Below are positions 1 to 7,420 of a stretch of DNA of 64,000 bases, in pieces. The translations under genes and the position numbers were made by a program. This stretch comes from Acinetobacter terrae (GTDB lineage: Bacteria > Pseudomonadota > Gammaproteobacteria > Pseudomonadales > Moraxellaceae), in NCBI RefSeq assembly GCF_013004375.1, contig NZ_JABERI010000035.1, forward strand, positions 1 to 64,000, read 5' to 3'. The stretch's first letter is position 1, and each line of letters starts with the position of its first letter. The notes beneath the pieces were generated by a model that saw only the letters and a program-made list of their open reading frames with translations, did no database searches and had not been told where the DNA came from.

Positions 1-89
1 CAAGGTTAAATTGAAAGGACTGACCCCTGTAGAATACAGAAATCAGTCCTTAGAAATTGCCTAACTTACTGTCTAACTTTTGGGGGTCA
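1..89 (+). mobile_element. IS3-family element, right end only
   Basis: The window opens inside the 3' end of an IS3-family insertion sequence. A transposase tail stops at 64. It is followed by an IS3-like terminal repeat ending in GGGGGTCA at about 89. Sequence beyond 89 is unrelated, so this is taken as the right boundary. Confidence 0.75.
2..64 (+). pseudogene. IS3-family transposase (OrfB), C-terminal tail
   Basis: Twenty residues ending in GLTPVEYRNQSLEIA before TAA match the very conserved C-terminus of IS3-family DDE transposases (usual form GLTPxEYRxQ). The rest of the gene lies before the window, so whether it is intact cannot be judged. A related but degenerate tail lies on the other strand at 24723-24770. 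Confidence 0.75.
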
Positions 90-184
90 GATCATCCTGT
101 CGGGGTTTTTTATTGATTTGGTGTGACTGCCGTTGCCGTTATATCCACACATTCCACGTGCTAAGACTTAATATTATTGTTTTA

Positions 185-335
185 TGTCCTGGAACATCCT
201 GTTCCTGATGAGTTCATCATAGGAAATTAGAGTCTGGTCGCCTAGCCGCAAAGGACCGGAATTGACGTAAGCAAATGCGTACAACATTGCCTAAAAACCG
301 TCCCCTTTTTATCCGCAGAAATTGGGGATATTTTC
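185..335. ncRNA. Structured RNA element, copy 1 (family unknown)
   Basis: This stretch shares spaced conserved blocks with 25705-25870. They are a hairpin GGAAC-(A/T)TCCT-GTTCC at 191-205, a second hairpin GATGA..TCATC at 207-218, the block ATAGGAAAT, a helix CTGGTC (234-239)/GACCGG (254-259), and TATCCGCAnAAATTGGGGAT near 310-330. In the second copy the helix sequence is TTAGAC/GTCTAA, so pairing is kept while the bases change. That is what a conserved RNA structure would show. I do not recognise the family, and strand is not settled. Confidence 0.5.
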
Positions 336-430
336 TGCCCCGGGAAGGCTGACAACATTGAAGAAAGTTTTATTTTGATTAAAAAACAATCAAATTTATT
401 GGCGGAATATATCAAAACAGTTTAAAAAAA

Positions 431-456
431 AAGCCGACTTGTTTCCACGTCGGCTT
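431..456. terminator. Bidirectional rho-independent terminator
   Basis: An 8-bp perfect stem AAGCCGAC/GTCGGCTT has an A-run before it and TTTT after it, so it could act on either strand. It lies between the RNA element and the ISNCY remnant. Confidence 0.6.
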
Positions 457-520
457 TTCGGGTTTGCGTCCCCCGATTTTTTATAAAATAACTTTTTGAA
501 ATATAACACTATTTATTTTT

Positions 521-810
521 CTGTAAGCCCCAAATAGAAATGTCCGGTTTCTCCAAAGTAAAAATGTCCGCTTTTAGAATACGCACTTTTGCGATTATCG
601 AAGCGGACGGTTTGATATGTTGGTGTCTATGTCGGATAAAGAACTTAAACGATTGTCGGTCTTGCAGGAAATCTGCGATCAACGCATAACTCAATCTCAG
701 GCTGCTCAGCTACTTCATATTTCAGAACGTCAGATCAGACGCTTACTGCAAAAATACAAAGCTCAAGGCCCAGCGGCATTAGCACATGCTGCACGTGGCC
801 AAACCAGCAA
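521..810 (+). mobile_element. ISNCY-like element, left fragment
   Basis: The repeated TGTCCG motifs at about 541 and 568, just before a helix-turn-helix ORF, look like the left end of an ISNCY-type element. The element is cut at about 810, where group II intron sequence begins abruptly. Boundaries are approximate. Confidence 0.5.
617..810 (+). pseudogene. ISNCY-type transposase, N-terminal HTH fragment
   Basis: About 65 residues form the N-terminal helix-turn-helix typical of ISNCY/IS481-like transposases (SDKELKRLSVLQEICDQRI, then SQAAQLLHISERQIRRLL and a KAQGPAAL linker). After HAARGQTSN the reading frame runs into unrelated intron DNA and stops at 1030. The catalytic DDE core is missing, so this is a dead fragment. 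The start could be 617 or the ATG at 629 (MSDKEL). Confidence 0.6.
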
Positions 811-2234
811 CTGCAAGCTTCGACAAGGTGACTTGGAATACACCCAAGGTCAAGACCGGTGCGATGATGTTGTTGAAGAGGCGAGGTTACACGCCCCTTC
901 CGCTTCGGAGAGTCCTTATTCCGAAGAAAAATGGCAAGATGAGACCTCTCGGGATACCCACGATGAAATGCCGGGCCATGCAGGCGCTCCATCTGCTGGC
1001 TTTGGAACCCATCGCGGAGACCACCGCTGATCCGAACTCTTATGGGTTCAGACCGCAACGTGCAGCACAGTGCTTTGGTGTGCTGTCACGAAAAGCAAAT
1101 GCGGAGTGGGTGTTAGAAGGTGACATTGAAGGCTGTTTCGATAATATCAGCCATGACTGGATGATCGCCAACATCCCGATGCACAAGATGATTCTACTGA
1201 AATGGCTCAAAGCCGGTTACGTCTACCAAAGCAAGCTGTTTCCCAGTCTTTCCGGAACACCGCAAGGAGGTATTATCTCCTCGGTGTTGGCCAACATGAC
1301 CTTGGACGGACTGGAAACGATGCTGGCGAAGAGACTCCCTAACGCCAAATGGACAGGCAAAAAGCTGCAACTGGTACGGTATGCGGACGATTTCATCATC
1401 ACGGGGTACTCTAAAGAGTGGCTCGAAAATGAAGTTCGCCCTGCCGTGGTTGAATTTCTGGCGGAGCGCGGTCTCGTGCTCTCTCAGGAAAAGACCAAAA
1501 TCACGCACATAGGGAACGGGTTCGATTTTCTTGGCTGGAACGTACGCAAGTACAACGGCAAGCTACTGATCAAGCCGTCAAAGGCAAACATCAGTGCTCA
1601 TCTCGACAAGCTGCGAGCATTGATCAATGCAAACAAAGCGACACGACAGGTCACTTTGATCGGTTTGCTCAACCCTATTCTAAGGGGCTGGGCCAACTAC
1701 CATAGTCATGTCGTTGCCAAGAAGGTTTTCAACCAGGTAGACAGCGCAGTGTGGGAAATGCTCTGGCGATGGGCGGCACGTCGCCACCCTCGCAAAACAC
1801 TCCGATGGGTCAAAGATCGGTATTTCAAAGTACAAGGAGCGCGTCGATGGGTGTTCTCATGTGATGAACAGTCCGCCGATGGTCGAAAGCGACAATACAC
1901 ATTAGTGTCTGCCTCGGACACGCCAATTGTACGACATATCAAGATCAAGGCTGCTGCTAACCCTCATGACCCCGCATGGGATGAGTACTTCGAATCCCCA
2001 TGGGGTAAAAGAATGCTGGTCTCCGCAAAGGGGCGAGCCAAGCTGTATCGGGTGTGGCTAAAACAAGGTAGTCGCTGCTGCGCCTGTCTTAAACCAGTCA
2101 CCAAAGACACACCATGGCACAGCCGTCATATTGTGAAGCTAAGTCATGGTGGAACGGATGCAGTTGCCAATCTTGAGATTTACCATCTGTATTGTCCAAG
2201 GAGTGTTCAATTTGCCAATGTCAACGATGTATAA
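811..2234 (+). pseudogene. ltrA: Group II intron reverse transcriptase/maturase, N-truncated
   Basis: A reverse transcriptase/maturase of the LtrA type. Visible parts in order are an RT finger (PLRRVLIPKKNGKMRPLGIP), the SYGFRP block, the catalytic YADD box (VRYADDFIITG), the maturase X domain (GLLNPILRGWANYH) and a C-terminal HNH-like region with CCAC and HIVKLSHGGT. Its last cysteine pair reads YCPRS rather than the usual CHR. Intact family members begin several dozen residues earlier. The ATG at 786 lies in the ISNCY fragment and only reads into the intron frame by chance. Confidence 0.8.
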
Positions 2235-2266
2235 CCGGGTGCCGAATGGCGCCTTAGCAGAGGCTT

Positions 2267-2340
2267 GAGCCGTGTGCTGGGAAACTCGCATGCACGGTTC
2301 TTAGGGGGTTGGACGTAGGTAACTGCGTCTGACTACCCGA
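2267..2340 (+). ncRNA. Group II intron domains V and VI
   Basis: GAGCCGTGTGCTGGGAAACT followed by CGCATGCACGGTTC (2267-2300) folds into the standard domain V stem with a GAAA-type loop. 2301-2340 forms a domain VI-like hairpin. This is the ribozyme 3' end that marks the intron boundary. Confidence 0.75.
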
Positions 2341-2341
2341 C

Positions 2342-2600
2342 AACCAAATGCCTCCCTGGGCCTTGGGACGTAAGAACTGGCTGTTTTCTGGCTCACTGCG
2401 CAGTGGTCATCAGCGAGCGGCGAACATCATGACGCTGATTCAGTCAGCAAAACTGAATGGGCTGGATCCGTATGCCTATTTAAGTGATGTGCTGAAAAGG
2501 CTGCCGACACATAAAGTGACCCAAATAGAAGAATTACTGCCACACCAATGGAAACTCAACTCAAATTAAAAAATAGCGATGGGACTCAGCGGACGCTTAC
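2342..2600 (+). pseudogene. IS66-family transposase TnpC, C-terminal exon and IS end
   Basis: Coding sequence to 2569 reads PWALGRKNWLFSGSLRSG, QRAANIMTLIQSAKLNGLDP and ends with a LLPHQW motif, as in IS66 TnpC C-termini. The terminal repeat CAGCGGACGCTTAC ends at about 2600, which fits the IS66 right end (GTAAGCG inverted). The 5' three-quarters of the transposase and the accessory genes are absent. The group II intron sits directly before it and so was probably inserted in this gene. Confidence 0.8.
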
Positions 2601-2927
2601 GAACAACTTAAACTTTGATATATCGCAAGTTCATCACAACAGAACTGCAAATCTTTTTTAGCTTGTACACGATCTGTCATGGTTACCATCAATAAGAAAA
2701 GAAAAACCCCGACAAATTAATGACGGGGTTGAGGTGTCGTAATACTTTCGACAAGGAGGTAAATATAAATCTCTTTAAATAAAAAACCTGCTTAACTCTC
2801 CCAAATTAAACAGGCCTAATTTGAACTATAACTTTAGATTTTTTTGCAGTTATGCTTTGTTTTAACTAAATATATAATTAAATTATTTCAACAATATGAA
2901 AATAAAAAATCATGATTATTATTCTAA
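2601..2927 (-). other. Non-coding stretch with two minus-strand terminators
   Basis: No convincing gene. There are two rho-independent terminators read on the minus strand: AACCCCG/CGGGGTT at 2705-2730, and CCTGCTTAA/TTAAACAGG at 2787-2814 with a T-run. The second closely matches 3487-3519, so the same terminator-plus-flank occurs twice. The sequence between them may encode a short RNA of about 60-80 nt. Confidence 0.5.
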
Positions 2928-3068
2928 TTAATCGTATGTTTTTTGACTGTTCATTACGTAAGTTCCTTCAAACAATCCCGACACACTTTGATTTTTTTCA
3001 TCATCAACCGTGTAATCGAATTCAGTGATACCCTGTAGGCCAAATAAACACATTAAGAATTGGAGCAT
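2928..3068 (-). CDS. Tiny protein, MLQFLMCLFGL family
   Basis: A 46-residue ORF starts MLQFLMCLFGLQGITEF and ends MNSQKTYD. A weak ribosome binding site (AAGAGA) lies six bases before the ATG. A hydrophobic N-terminus with one Cys is followed by an acidic middle (DYTVDDE). A second ORF at 4544-4621 shares the first 16 residues with few changes and the same upstream layout of terminator hairpin, ribosome site and ATG. This argues that the ORF is real. Function is unknown. It could be a short membrane-associated protein or a regulatory peptide. Confidence 0.45.
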   Translation of the reverse strand: MLQFLMCLFGLQGITEFDYTVDDEKNQSVSGLFEGTYVMNSQKTYD

Positions 3069-3098
3069 GTATTTCTCTTTTATTTCTGGCAAAAAAAT

Positions 3099-3118
3099 AC
3101 CTCCCGAGGGTGGGAGGT
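3099..3118 (-). terminator. Terminator or attenuator before tiny ORF, copy 1
   Basis: ACCTCCC/GGGAGGT stem followed on the minus strand by seven T. It lies about 30 bases before the start of the 46-residue ORF. It would therefore stop transcription in the leader unless read through. Confidence 0.6.
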
Positions 3119-3231
3119 TAAAACTAAAAACCAGAAACTACAGCGATAGATTCTATGGCGCGTATTCTATATACAATTAATTTTCAATCACTGGCAAAAT
3201 ATTACTTTAAAATTCAATTTTAAAACCCAAT

Positions 3232-3351
3232 AAAAAGTCCGCTTAACCGGGGTGGTATTAAGCAGACTAATTTGATTAACCTATTTTATTCTTTTTACTA
3301 GATCATCTTCTATTTCTTTGGAGTGATTAAAAGATAGCACCTCAAAGCAAA
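3232..3351 (-). ncRNA. Candidate small RNA, copy 1
   Basis: The inferred transcript starts about 7 bases after a -10 box AATACT (3358-3363, minus strand) and ends in a strong terminator AGTCCGCTTAA/TTAAGCAGACT (3236-3268) with a T-run. Promoter, 5' end (GAGGTGCTAT) and terminator position match those of the candidate at 5101-5198. Only the shared ends are conserved, while the middle differs. Confidence 0.45.
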
Positions 3352-3440
3352 TAACAAAGTATTAAGAATATAGAAAAACTGTTTTCACTCGTTTAATTTG
3401 AGTTACTTTTCTTTCACCGTAAGAAATTTTGAATATTAAA

Positions 3441-3465
3441 AAAGCCCGATCCATGACTTAGCTTT
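3441..3465 (-). terminator. Weak minus-strand terminator, paralogue of 5289-5312
   Basis: AAAGC/GCTTT with T-run on the minus strand. In the other copy of the unit the same position ends the 78-residue ORF at 5332-5568. Here no such ORF remains upstream. Confidence 0.35.
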
Positions 3466-3486
3466 CGTTGCTATATAAAAATAAAA

Positions 3487-3519
3487 AAACCTGCTTACTC
3501 TCCCAAGATAAACAGGTTT
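3487..3519 (-). terminator. Minus-strand terminator, paralogue of 2787-2814
   Basis: AACCTGCTTA and TAAACAGGTT pair around a CTCTCCCAAGA loop, followed on the minus strand by seven T. It ends whatever is transcribed leftward from the IS-flanked region 3520-3575. Confidence 0.6.
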
Positions 3520-3575
3520 AATTTGCGCCGAGACCTAAGGACTCTATAGTTATTATTTTCGACAAATATAGAATA

Positions 3576-4489
3576 GATCTCTTTCATAAATCAAAAAATG
3601 ATCTTCTTTTTGATGGATATTTACATTCCGGATTTCTTAGCATTCGTGCATAATCTGTGGATGAAATACATCGACTCAAATAAGCTTTCTGATCCTCAGT
3701 TCAAGCGATACACAGGCATCTCATGGTCAACCTTCTATTTAATGGTTGAGCAATTGAAAATGCAGGTCCCTGCCAAAGGCAGACCGCCCAAGTTAAGCCT
3801 GGAGGATCAGGTTCTGCTCTGTCTGAGCTATTGGCGGGAATACCGGACTTTATTTCACGTTGCGACGAGTTACGGGGTTTCAGAGCCCACAGCCTCAAGA
3901 ATTGTCCGTCATGTTGAAGACTGCCTGATTCGGTCCAATCTGTTTAATTTACCCAAAGATTTACCCGAGGGCGAAGGCATCGATTGGAATGTTGTGATCG
4001 TGGATGCCACAGAAATTCCAATCCAAAGGCCTAAAAAAACAGAAGAAAAGCTATAGCGGCAAGAAAAAGACCCATACCTTTAAAGTACAGGCCATGATTC
4101 ACTACAAGACTCAGCAAATTCTGAGTTTATGTAGCAGTCGCGGTGCAGTGCATGATTTCGAGTTGTTCAAACGCAATTTAAACCAGATTCCTTTTGGGGC
4201 TTTTATCCTTGCAGATAAAGGTTATCAAGGGATTTATACTTTGTATCCCAATAGCCTGTTGCCCTTAAAAGCCAAAAGACACTGTAAATTGGATCCTGAA
4301 CTAAAAATCTATAATCAGGAAATCAATAAAAGAAGAATAGGGATTGAGCATGTATTTGGCAGTCTAAAAACCTTCAAGATCCTTGCGGAACGTTATCGAA
4401 ATAGAGCGAAAAGACTCGGTTTGAGATTCAATTTAATTGCTGGAATTTACAACTTGGAACTGAGTAAAAAATGATTTATGAAAGAAGTC
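3576..4489 (+). mobile_element. IS5-family (IS427-group-like) element
   Basis: Ends are near-matching inverted repeats around TCTTTCATAAATCA (left near 3580-3593, right near 4472-4486). TA dinucleotides flank both ends (3574-3575 and 4490-4491), as expected for TA target duplication. The size of about 914 bp and two overlapping transposase frames fit the IS427 group. The element lies inside the sRNA/small-ORF island. Confidence 0.75.
3598..4474 (+). CDS. IS5-family transposase in two overlapping frames
   Basis: Frame one (3598-4056) has the N-terminal HTH region (GRPPKLSLEDQVLLCLSYWR) and the first catalytic Asp in VIVDATEIPIQRP. Frame two (4004-4474) has ADKGYQGI with the second Asp and the C-terminal RRIGIEHVFGSLKTFKIL with the catalytic Glu. 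Together they make one complete DDE transposase. The overlap contains a run of seven A at 4033-4039. The frame change is +1 (or -2), so it may be programmed frameshifting on the A-run or a mutation. Both readings are open. Confidence 0.75.
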
Positions 4490-4543
4490 TAATTAAATTA
4501 TTTCAATAAGATGAAAGCATTAAAAATATAATCACATTAAAAA

Positions 4544-4621
4544 TCAGACTTGTATTTTTAATGTGTTATTCACTTCCGTGGCACCATGAAGACCAAATAA
4601 ACACATTAGCAATTGGAGCAT
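4544..4621 (-). CDS. Tiny protein, MLQLLMCLFGL family, shortened
   Basis: A 25-residue ORF starts MLQLLMCLFGLHGATEV. It has a good ribosome site (AGGAGA) six bases before the ATG, better than in the 46-residue relative at 2928-3068. The first 16 residues align with that relative and the rest does not, so a frameshift or deletion has probably shortened it. It follows a terminator hairpin at 4643-4672 in the same arrangement. Function is unknown. Confidence 0.4.
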   Translation of the reverse strand: MLQLLMCLFGLHGATEVNNTLKIQV

Positions 4622-4642
4622 TGTTTTTCTCCTGATAAAAAA

Positions 4643-4672
4643 AAGCCCACTCAAGGTAAGATGATGTGGGCT
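4643..4672 (-). terminator. Terminator or attenuator before tiny ORF, copy 2
   Basis: AAGCCCAC/GTGGGCTT with a long minus-strand T-run, ending 22 bases before the tiny ORF start. Upstream on the same strand lies the leader block TAGCTGTAGTTTCTG also seen at 3130-3145. Confidence 0.65.
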
Positions 4673-4839
4673 TATAAACCAAGGACCTTCCAAGGTCATT
4701 CAGAAACTACAGCTAATTTCTGCTGGTTATTTTGTACACTAATCAAATAATTTACAGTGGCACAATACACTAAAAATTAAAATAACATTAATTAAATCAC
4801 ACTATTAGGGAAACTTAATTAATGATTTATTAAATATTA

Positions 4840-5095
4840 AAAGCCCGTAGTCTGACGCGGGGCTAGACGCTACTCTCATTCACTAACAACCAAATAGGCA
4901 TGGTCGCTTCGATCCTAATTTCGTTCTATTTATGGTGGGCCATCACATCCCGACTCTGAGTTTTTTCCTGCATATCCTATTCATGCTCGATAAACTGCAT
5001 GGGTTGTATCGGCTTTCGTGCGATCTAAACGTGCTTACTTAAACAGTCTTTAGCTAATTAGCAAGCTTTCGCTAATGGGCATACTTTTCTCATGG
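4840..5095 (-). ncRNA. Possible RNA of about 250 nt in the copy 2 insert
   Basis: No ORF is present. The minus strand ends in a terminator AGCCC..GGGCTTTT (4842-4863). The region contains several short inverted repeats, such as TTAGCGAAAGCTTGCTAA near 5055-5075. It is absent from copy 1 of the unit. I see no promoter that convinces me. It does not fold into a tRNA cloverleaf by eye. Confidence 0.3.
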
Positions 5096-5100
5096 CAATT

Positions 5101-5198
5101 AAAAGCCCGCTTACTCTTTCAAATAAGCGGGCCGGTGCTGTAGTCATTTTCTTCGTTTTACTTGCGTTCGCAAAAAGAATATAGCACCTGAATTTTGA
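5101..5198 (-). ncRNA. Candidate small RNA, copy 2
   Basis: An inferred transcript of about 95 nt. A promoter lies just upstream (TTAAAC at 5228-5233, 17 bp, TATACT at 5205-5210). The 5' end GGTGCT can pair with AGCACC close to the terminator. The terminator is AGCCCGCTTA/TAAGCGGGC plus T-run (5104-5133). The layout matches 3232-3351. Confidence 0.5.
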
Positions 5199-5204
5199 TA
5201 ATAA

Positions 5205-5233
5205 AGTATACGGAATATAGATAAACTGTTTAA
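5205..5233 (-). promoter_or_regulatory. Promoter of the candidate small RNA
   Basis: -35 TTAAAC and -10 TATACT with 17-bp spacing. The surrounding sequence (AACAGTTT, then TCTATATTC, then ATACTTT.TTAT) is the most conserved part between the two units, which points to selection on it. Confidence 0.45.
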
Positions 5234-5288
5234 GCGTGTTGAATTTAAGTTATTTTTCTTTTCAGGTAATAAATTATAAACATTAAAA

Positions 5289-5312
5289 AAGCCCGATCAA
5301 TTGAACGAGCTT
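5289..5312 (-). terminator. Terminator of the 78-residue ORF
   Basis: AAGCCCGA/CGAGCTT-type stem with minus-strand T-run, 20 bases after the stop of the ORF at 5332-5568. Confidence 0.55.
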
Positions 5313-5331
5313 TCGTTGGTATACAGATATA

Positions 5332-5568
5332 TTAAGTTAAACCCTTCACCTCAAGCTGATAATCATCTTGAGTAACTCTAATTTTAATCTTCTTATATTT
5401 TCGCTTACTGGGCTCCATAGCTGAACCGACCACTTCGTCAAAGAATTTTCGATCTTTCATTAACTCGCTATAAGCCCTATAGCCAATTAATATTTTTTCA
5501 GGTTCTTGATTTTTTGAGACCATATCACCAATAAGTTTATCTAATTTTTTTACATTAATATTTGGCAT
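5332..5568 (-). CDS. Conserved small protein, paralogue of 21155-21388
   Basis: 78 residues, soluble and highly charged. Its centre (ILIGYRAYSELMKDRKF) and C-terminal (RKYKKIKIRVTQDDYQL) blocks match a 77-residue protein 16 kb away (ILIGYKLFSHLMKDSEF and RKYKKLKIKVTTDEYQL). Two diverged copies keeping the same length and frame argue for a real gene. No catalytic motif is visible and I do not recognise the family. The ribosome site is weak. It is followed by a terminator and then by the candidate sRNA. Confidence 0.6.
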   Translation of the reverse strand: MPNINVKKLDKLIGDMVSKNQEPEKILIGYRAYSELMKDRKFFDEVVGSAMEPSKRKYKKIKIRVTQDDYQLEVKGLT

Positions 5569-5610
5569 TTAGAGTGAGCTTAATTTTTAAAACAACATCA
5601 TACTTTAATT

Positions 5611-5793
5611 TTATAAATATCTTGTATTAAAAAAGCCCACCTTTCGATGAGCTTTAAAATTTATCCATCTCAATAGATAGATACTCAATAAATATTTTTT
5701 TTCTTCTATCTCTGGTATTTCACACACCCAAAAAGCTCGAGAATCTGATCGAAAGTTGAATATTGTAAAATCAACAACTACTTGAACACCCAT
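5611..5793 (-). CDS. Possible small protein, unsupported
   Basis: A 60-residue ORF with AGGGTAAGA before the ATG as a plausible ribosome site. It has no relatives in the window. The weak hairpin AAAGCCCAC..GAGCTTT (about 5632-5655) lies inside its end. It may equally be part of another short RNA in this island. Confidence 0.2.
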   Translation of the reverse strand: MGVQVVVDFTIFNFRSDSRAFWVCEIPEIEEKKYLLSIYLLRWINFKAHRKVGFFNTRYL

Positions 5794-5804
5794 TCTTACC
5801 CTAG

Positions 5805-5963
5805 GGGATGGGGCTAAAAACTCGTTATGAGATTGCCAAACGAATTAAGCCTTTTGTTGATGTAGCCTATCAATATGAAAAGGGACAAAAGCTAACTTCT
5901 ATGCAACAAGCTTCCAATTCAGAAAAAGGATGGTTGTATGGTGCAGGTATCGAGTTTTTTTAA
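5805..5963 (+). pseudogene. copB: Copper resistance protein CopB, C-terminal remnant
   Basis: About 52 residues, GLKTRYEIAKRIKPFVDVAY then SEKGWLYGAGIEFFF. This is the final beta-strand region of the outer-membrane protein CopB, ending in aromatic residues as outer-membrane barrels do. An in-frame TAG at 5802-5804 and unrelated upstream DNA show that the rest has been lost. Its neighbour is a heavy-metal transporter, so a metal-resistance island probably once extended here. Confidence 0.6.
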
Positions 5964-5990
5964 AAAAAAAGTGATTTTAACAAACATCAG

Positions 5991-6016
5991 AAATAGCAGT
6001 TAAAGACTGCTATTTT
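5991..6016. terminator. Terminator after copB remnant
   Basis: AAATAGCAG/CTGCTATTT with TTATTTT after it. It could still terminate plus-strand transcription from the remnant. Confidence 0.6.
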
Positions 6017-6144
6017 ATTTTGTGCGTGCTTATTTGGTTGGGGATTGCCTTTAAGTGATATTACTGTATCAATTACCTTTTTTATATCTACGATTCTGAC
6101 AAACTAATTTTGCTTAATTTGAAATAGATTAATTTTTAGTATTC

Positions 6145-7203
6145 TCATTTCAATGCCAAAATCTTTCTTGCACCATTGAGTACGAATAAAGAAACGAGTA
6201 TGCCAATGATTAAGTCCGGATAAGCTGAACCCGTCCAAGCTACAAGTACACCTGCGAATATAACGCCCATATTTACGACAACGTCATTCGCCGAGAAAAT
6301 CCAACTGGCTTTCATATGTACGCCATCTTCTCTGTGGCTAGAAATAAGATATAAACATGTCACGTTCGCTATAAGAGCGAGCAAACCTATGACCACCATG
6401 AGGGTTGATTCTGGTTCACTTCCAAACATGAAACGTCTGATTACATCGACAATAACAATGACAGCGAGTAATAACTGAATCCAACCTGCAAAATGAGCTG
6501 CCTTCACCTGATACTTCGCAGCTTTTCCGACGGCATATAGCGCAATACCATAAACGGCTGCATCGGCAAACATATCTAAAGAATCAGCAATTAATCCTGT
6601 AGACGCAGCAATAATACCGCTGATAAATTCAATAAAGAAAAGTAGAGCATTAATGCCTAATAGCAGTTTAAGAACTTTAGCTTGTTTAACAGGATCAGGT
6701 TCATTTGGTATATCTCCTGAAGAAAGCTGTGTTTCATCAAGTTTCGCACCAAAACCGAGCACTTCAAGTTTGGTTGTAATTTGCTCAATACCTTCATTAT
6801 GGAAAACTTTCAGTTTTCGATTGGGAAGATCAAAAGTTAGACCTTTGACTGCTTCAATATCTGAAAGTGCCATACGAACGATTTGCTCTTCAGCAGAGCA
6901 ATCCATTTGTGGAATGATGAACTCACTCATGTATTGAGAATCTTTTGAAACTTCTTCGGAATTTAGATTTTCTTTGAGATCAGAACCACAACACGATTGA
7001 GCAGTAACTTGACAACTATTTGAAGTGTTACAGCAAGCAGATGAAGATTTTTTTTCATCCCCATCACAATAACAACTAGGCGTGCTATCACAATTTTTTG
7101 AAGTGCTTTCTTTTGAAGTGGATGGATGATTTTCTGGTTGAAACTTATTATCTTCACATAGGGTTTCTTTACTACATCCACAGCCACTCATCATTATACC
7201 CAT
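6145..7203 (-). CDS. CDF-type cation transporter with Cys-rich and HMA-like N-terminus
   Basis: Inner-membrane metal transporter of the cation diffusion facilitator type. The first 80 residues are Cys-rich (for example SGCGCS, CYCDGDE, CCNTSNSC, SCCGS). Residues 90-160 resemble a heavy-metal-associated domain with MDCSAEE. From about 175 there are five or six membrane segments with a CDF-like core (IADSLDMFADAAVYGIAL). The usual His residues of the CDF zinc site are not in their normal place, as DxxxD and SANDVVVN stand there. Substrate is therefore uncertain. The start could be 7203 or the ATG pair at 7194/7191 (MSGCGC); no ribosome site decides. Confidence 0.7.
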   Translation of the reverse strand: MGIMMSGCGCSKETLCEDNKFQPENHPSTSKESTSKNCDSTPSCYCDGDEKKSSSACCNTSNSCQVTAQSCCGSDLKENLNSEEVSKDSQYMSEFIIPQMDCSAEEQIVRMALSDIEAVKGLTFDLPNRKLKVFHNEGIEQITTKLEVLGFGAKLDETQLSSGDIPNEPDPVKQAKVLKLLLGINALLFFIEFISGIIAASTGLIADSLDMFADAAVYGIALYAVGKAAKYQVKAAHFAGWIQLLLAVIVIVDVIRRFMFGSEPESTLMVVIGLLALIANVTCLYLISSHREDGVHMKASWIFSANDVVVNMGVIFAGVLVAWTGSAYPDLIIGILVSLFVLNGARKILALK

Positions 7204-7243
7204 TGAAAAAGTAATAACTAAAAAATTTCGTTAACTCAAAGCT

Positions 7244-7420
7244 TTGACATCCTCACCCACCTGAAAGGAGGGTGATTCCTCCTGCGAGACGCTTATGCCC
7301 AAGCGCAAGTATGTTCTTAGCACTGTTCAAGTCCCGATTCAGGACACTTGAGCAGTTTTCACATTCCCATACTCTTATTCGCAAATCTGCTCTACCTTTC
7401 GGACTGCTTGCGGTGATCTC
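7244..7420 (-). ncRNA. Expected omega RNA region of tnpB element
   Basis: From knowledge of TnpB systems, the 3' end of the gene and the right end form the scaffold of the guide RNA. Here the last bases fold as AATCACCCTCCTTTCAGGTG with further pairing into GGTGAGG. The guide would be the ~20 bases after TCAA, namely 7243 down to about 7224. The 5' limit is a guess. Confidence 0.4.

Larger units (their letters stand above)
811..2341 (+). mobile_element. Group II intron, 5'-truncated
   Basis: The region holds most of an intron-encoded protein followed by a recognisable catalytic domain V and domain VI. The 5' end (domain I start and the first part of the ORF) is gone and replaced by ISNCY sequence at about 810. 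The 3' end is placed after GAC at 2341, where IS66 transposase coding sequence begins in frame. Without domain I the copy should not splice. Confidence 0.75.
2876..3475 (-). repeat. Duplicated sRNA/small-ORF unit, copy 1
   Basis: This unit matches 4490-5330 in order and orientation. The shared parts are a shared 3' tail (AATTAAATTATTTCAA), a tiny ORF beginning MLQ(F/L)LMCLFGL, a terminator, a leader with CTGTAGTTTCTG, a second terminator, an RNA beginning near AGGTGCTAT, a conserved promoter and a third terminator. Divergence is considerable, so the duplication is not recent. Copy 2 carries about 300 bp of extra sequence in the middle. Confidence 0.6.
4490..5330 (-). repeat. Duplicated sRNA/small-ORF unit, copy 2
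   Basis: Second copy of the unit at 2876-3475 (see that entry for shared blocks). Unlike copy 1 it retains an ORF upstream (5332-5568) and contains an insert at about 4780-5095 that has its own terminator. Confidence 0.6.

Noticed and set aside
786..2234. ATG at 786 as the true start of the group II intron protein
   Set aside because: The codons before about 811 come from the ISNCY transposase sequence in another frame. The maturase N-terminus is missing.
4840..5095. tRNA-like or attachment-site sequence
   Set aside because: No acceptor stem, T-loop consensus or anticodon arm could be laid out, and no integrase is adjacent.
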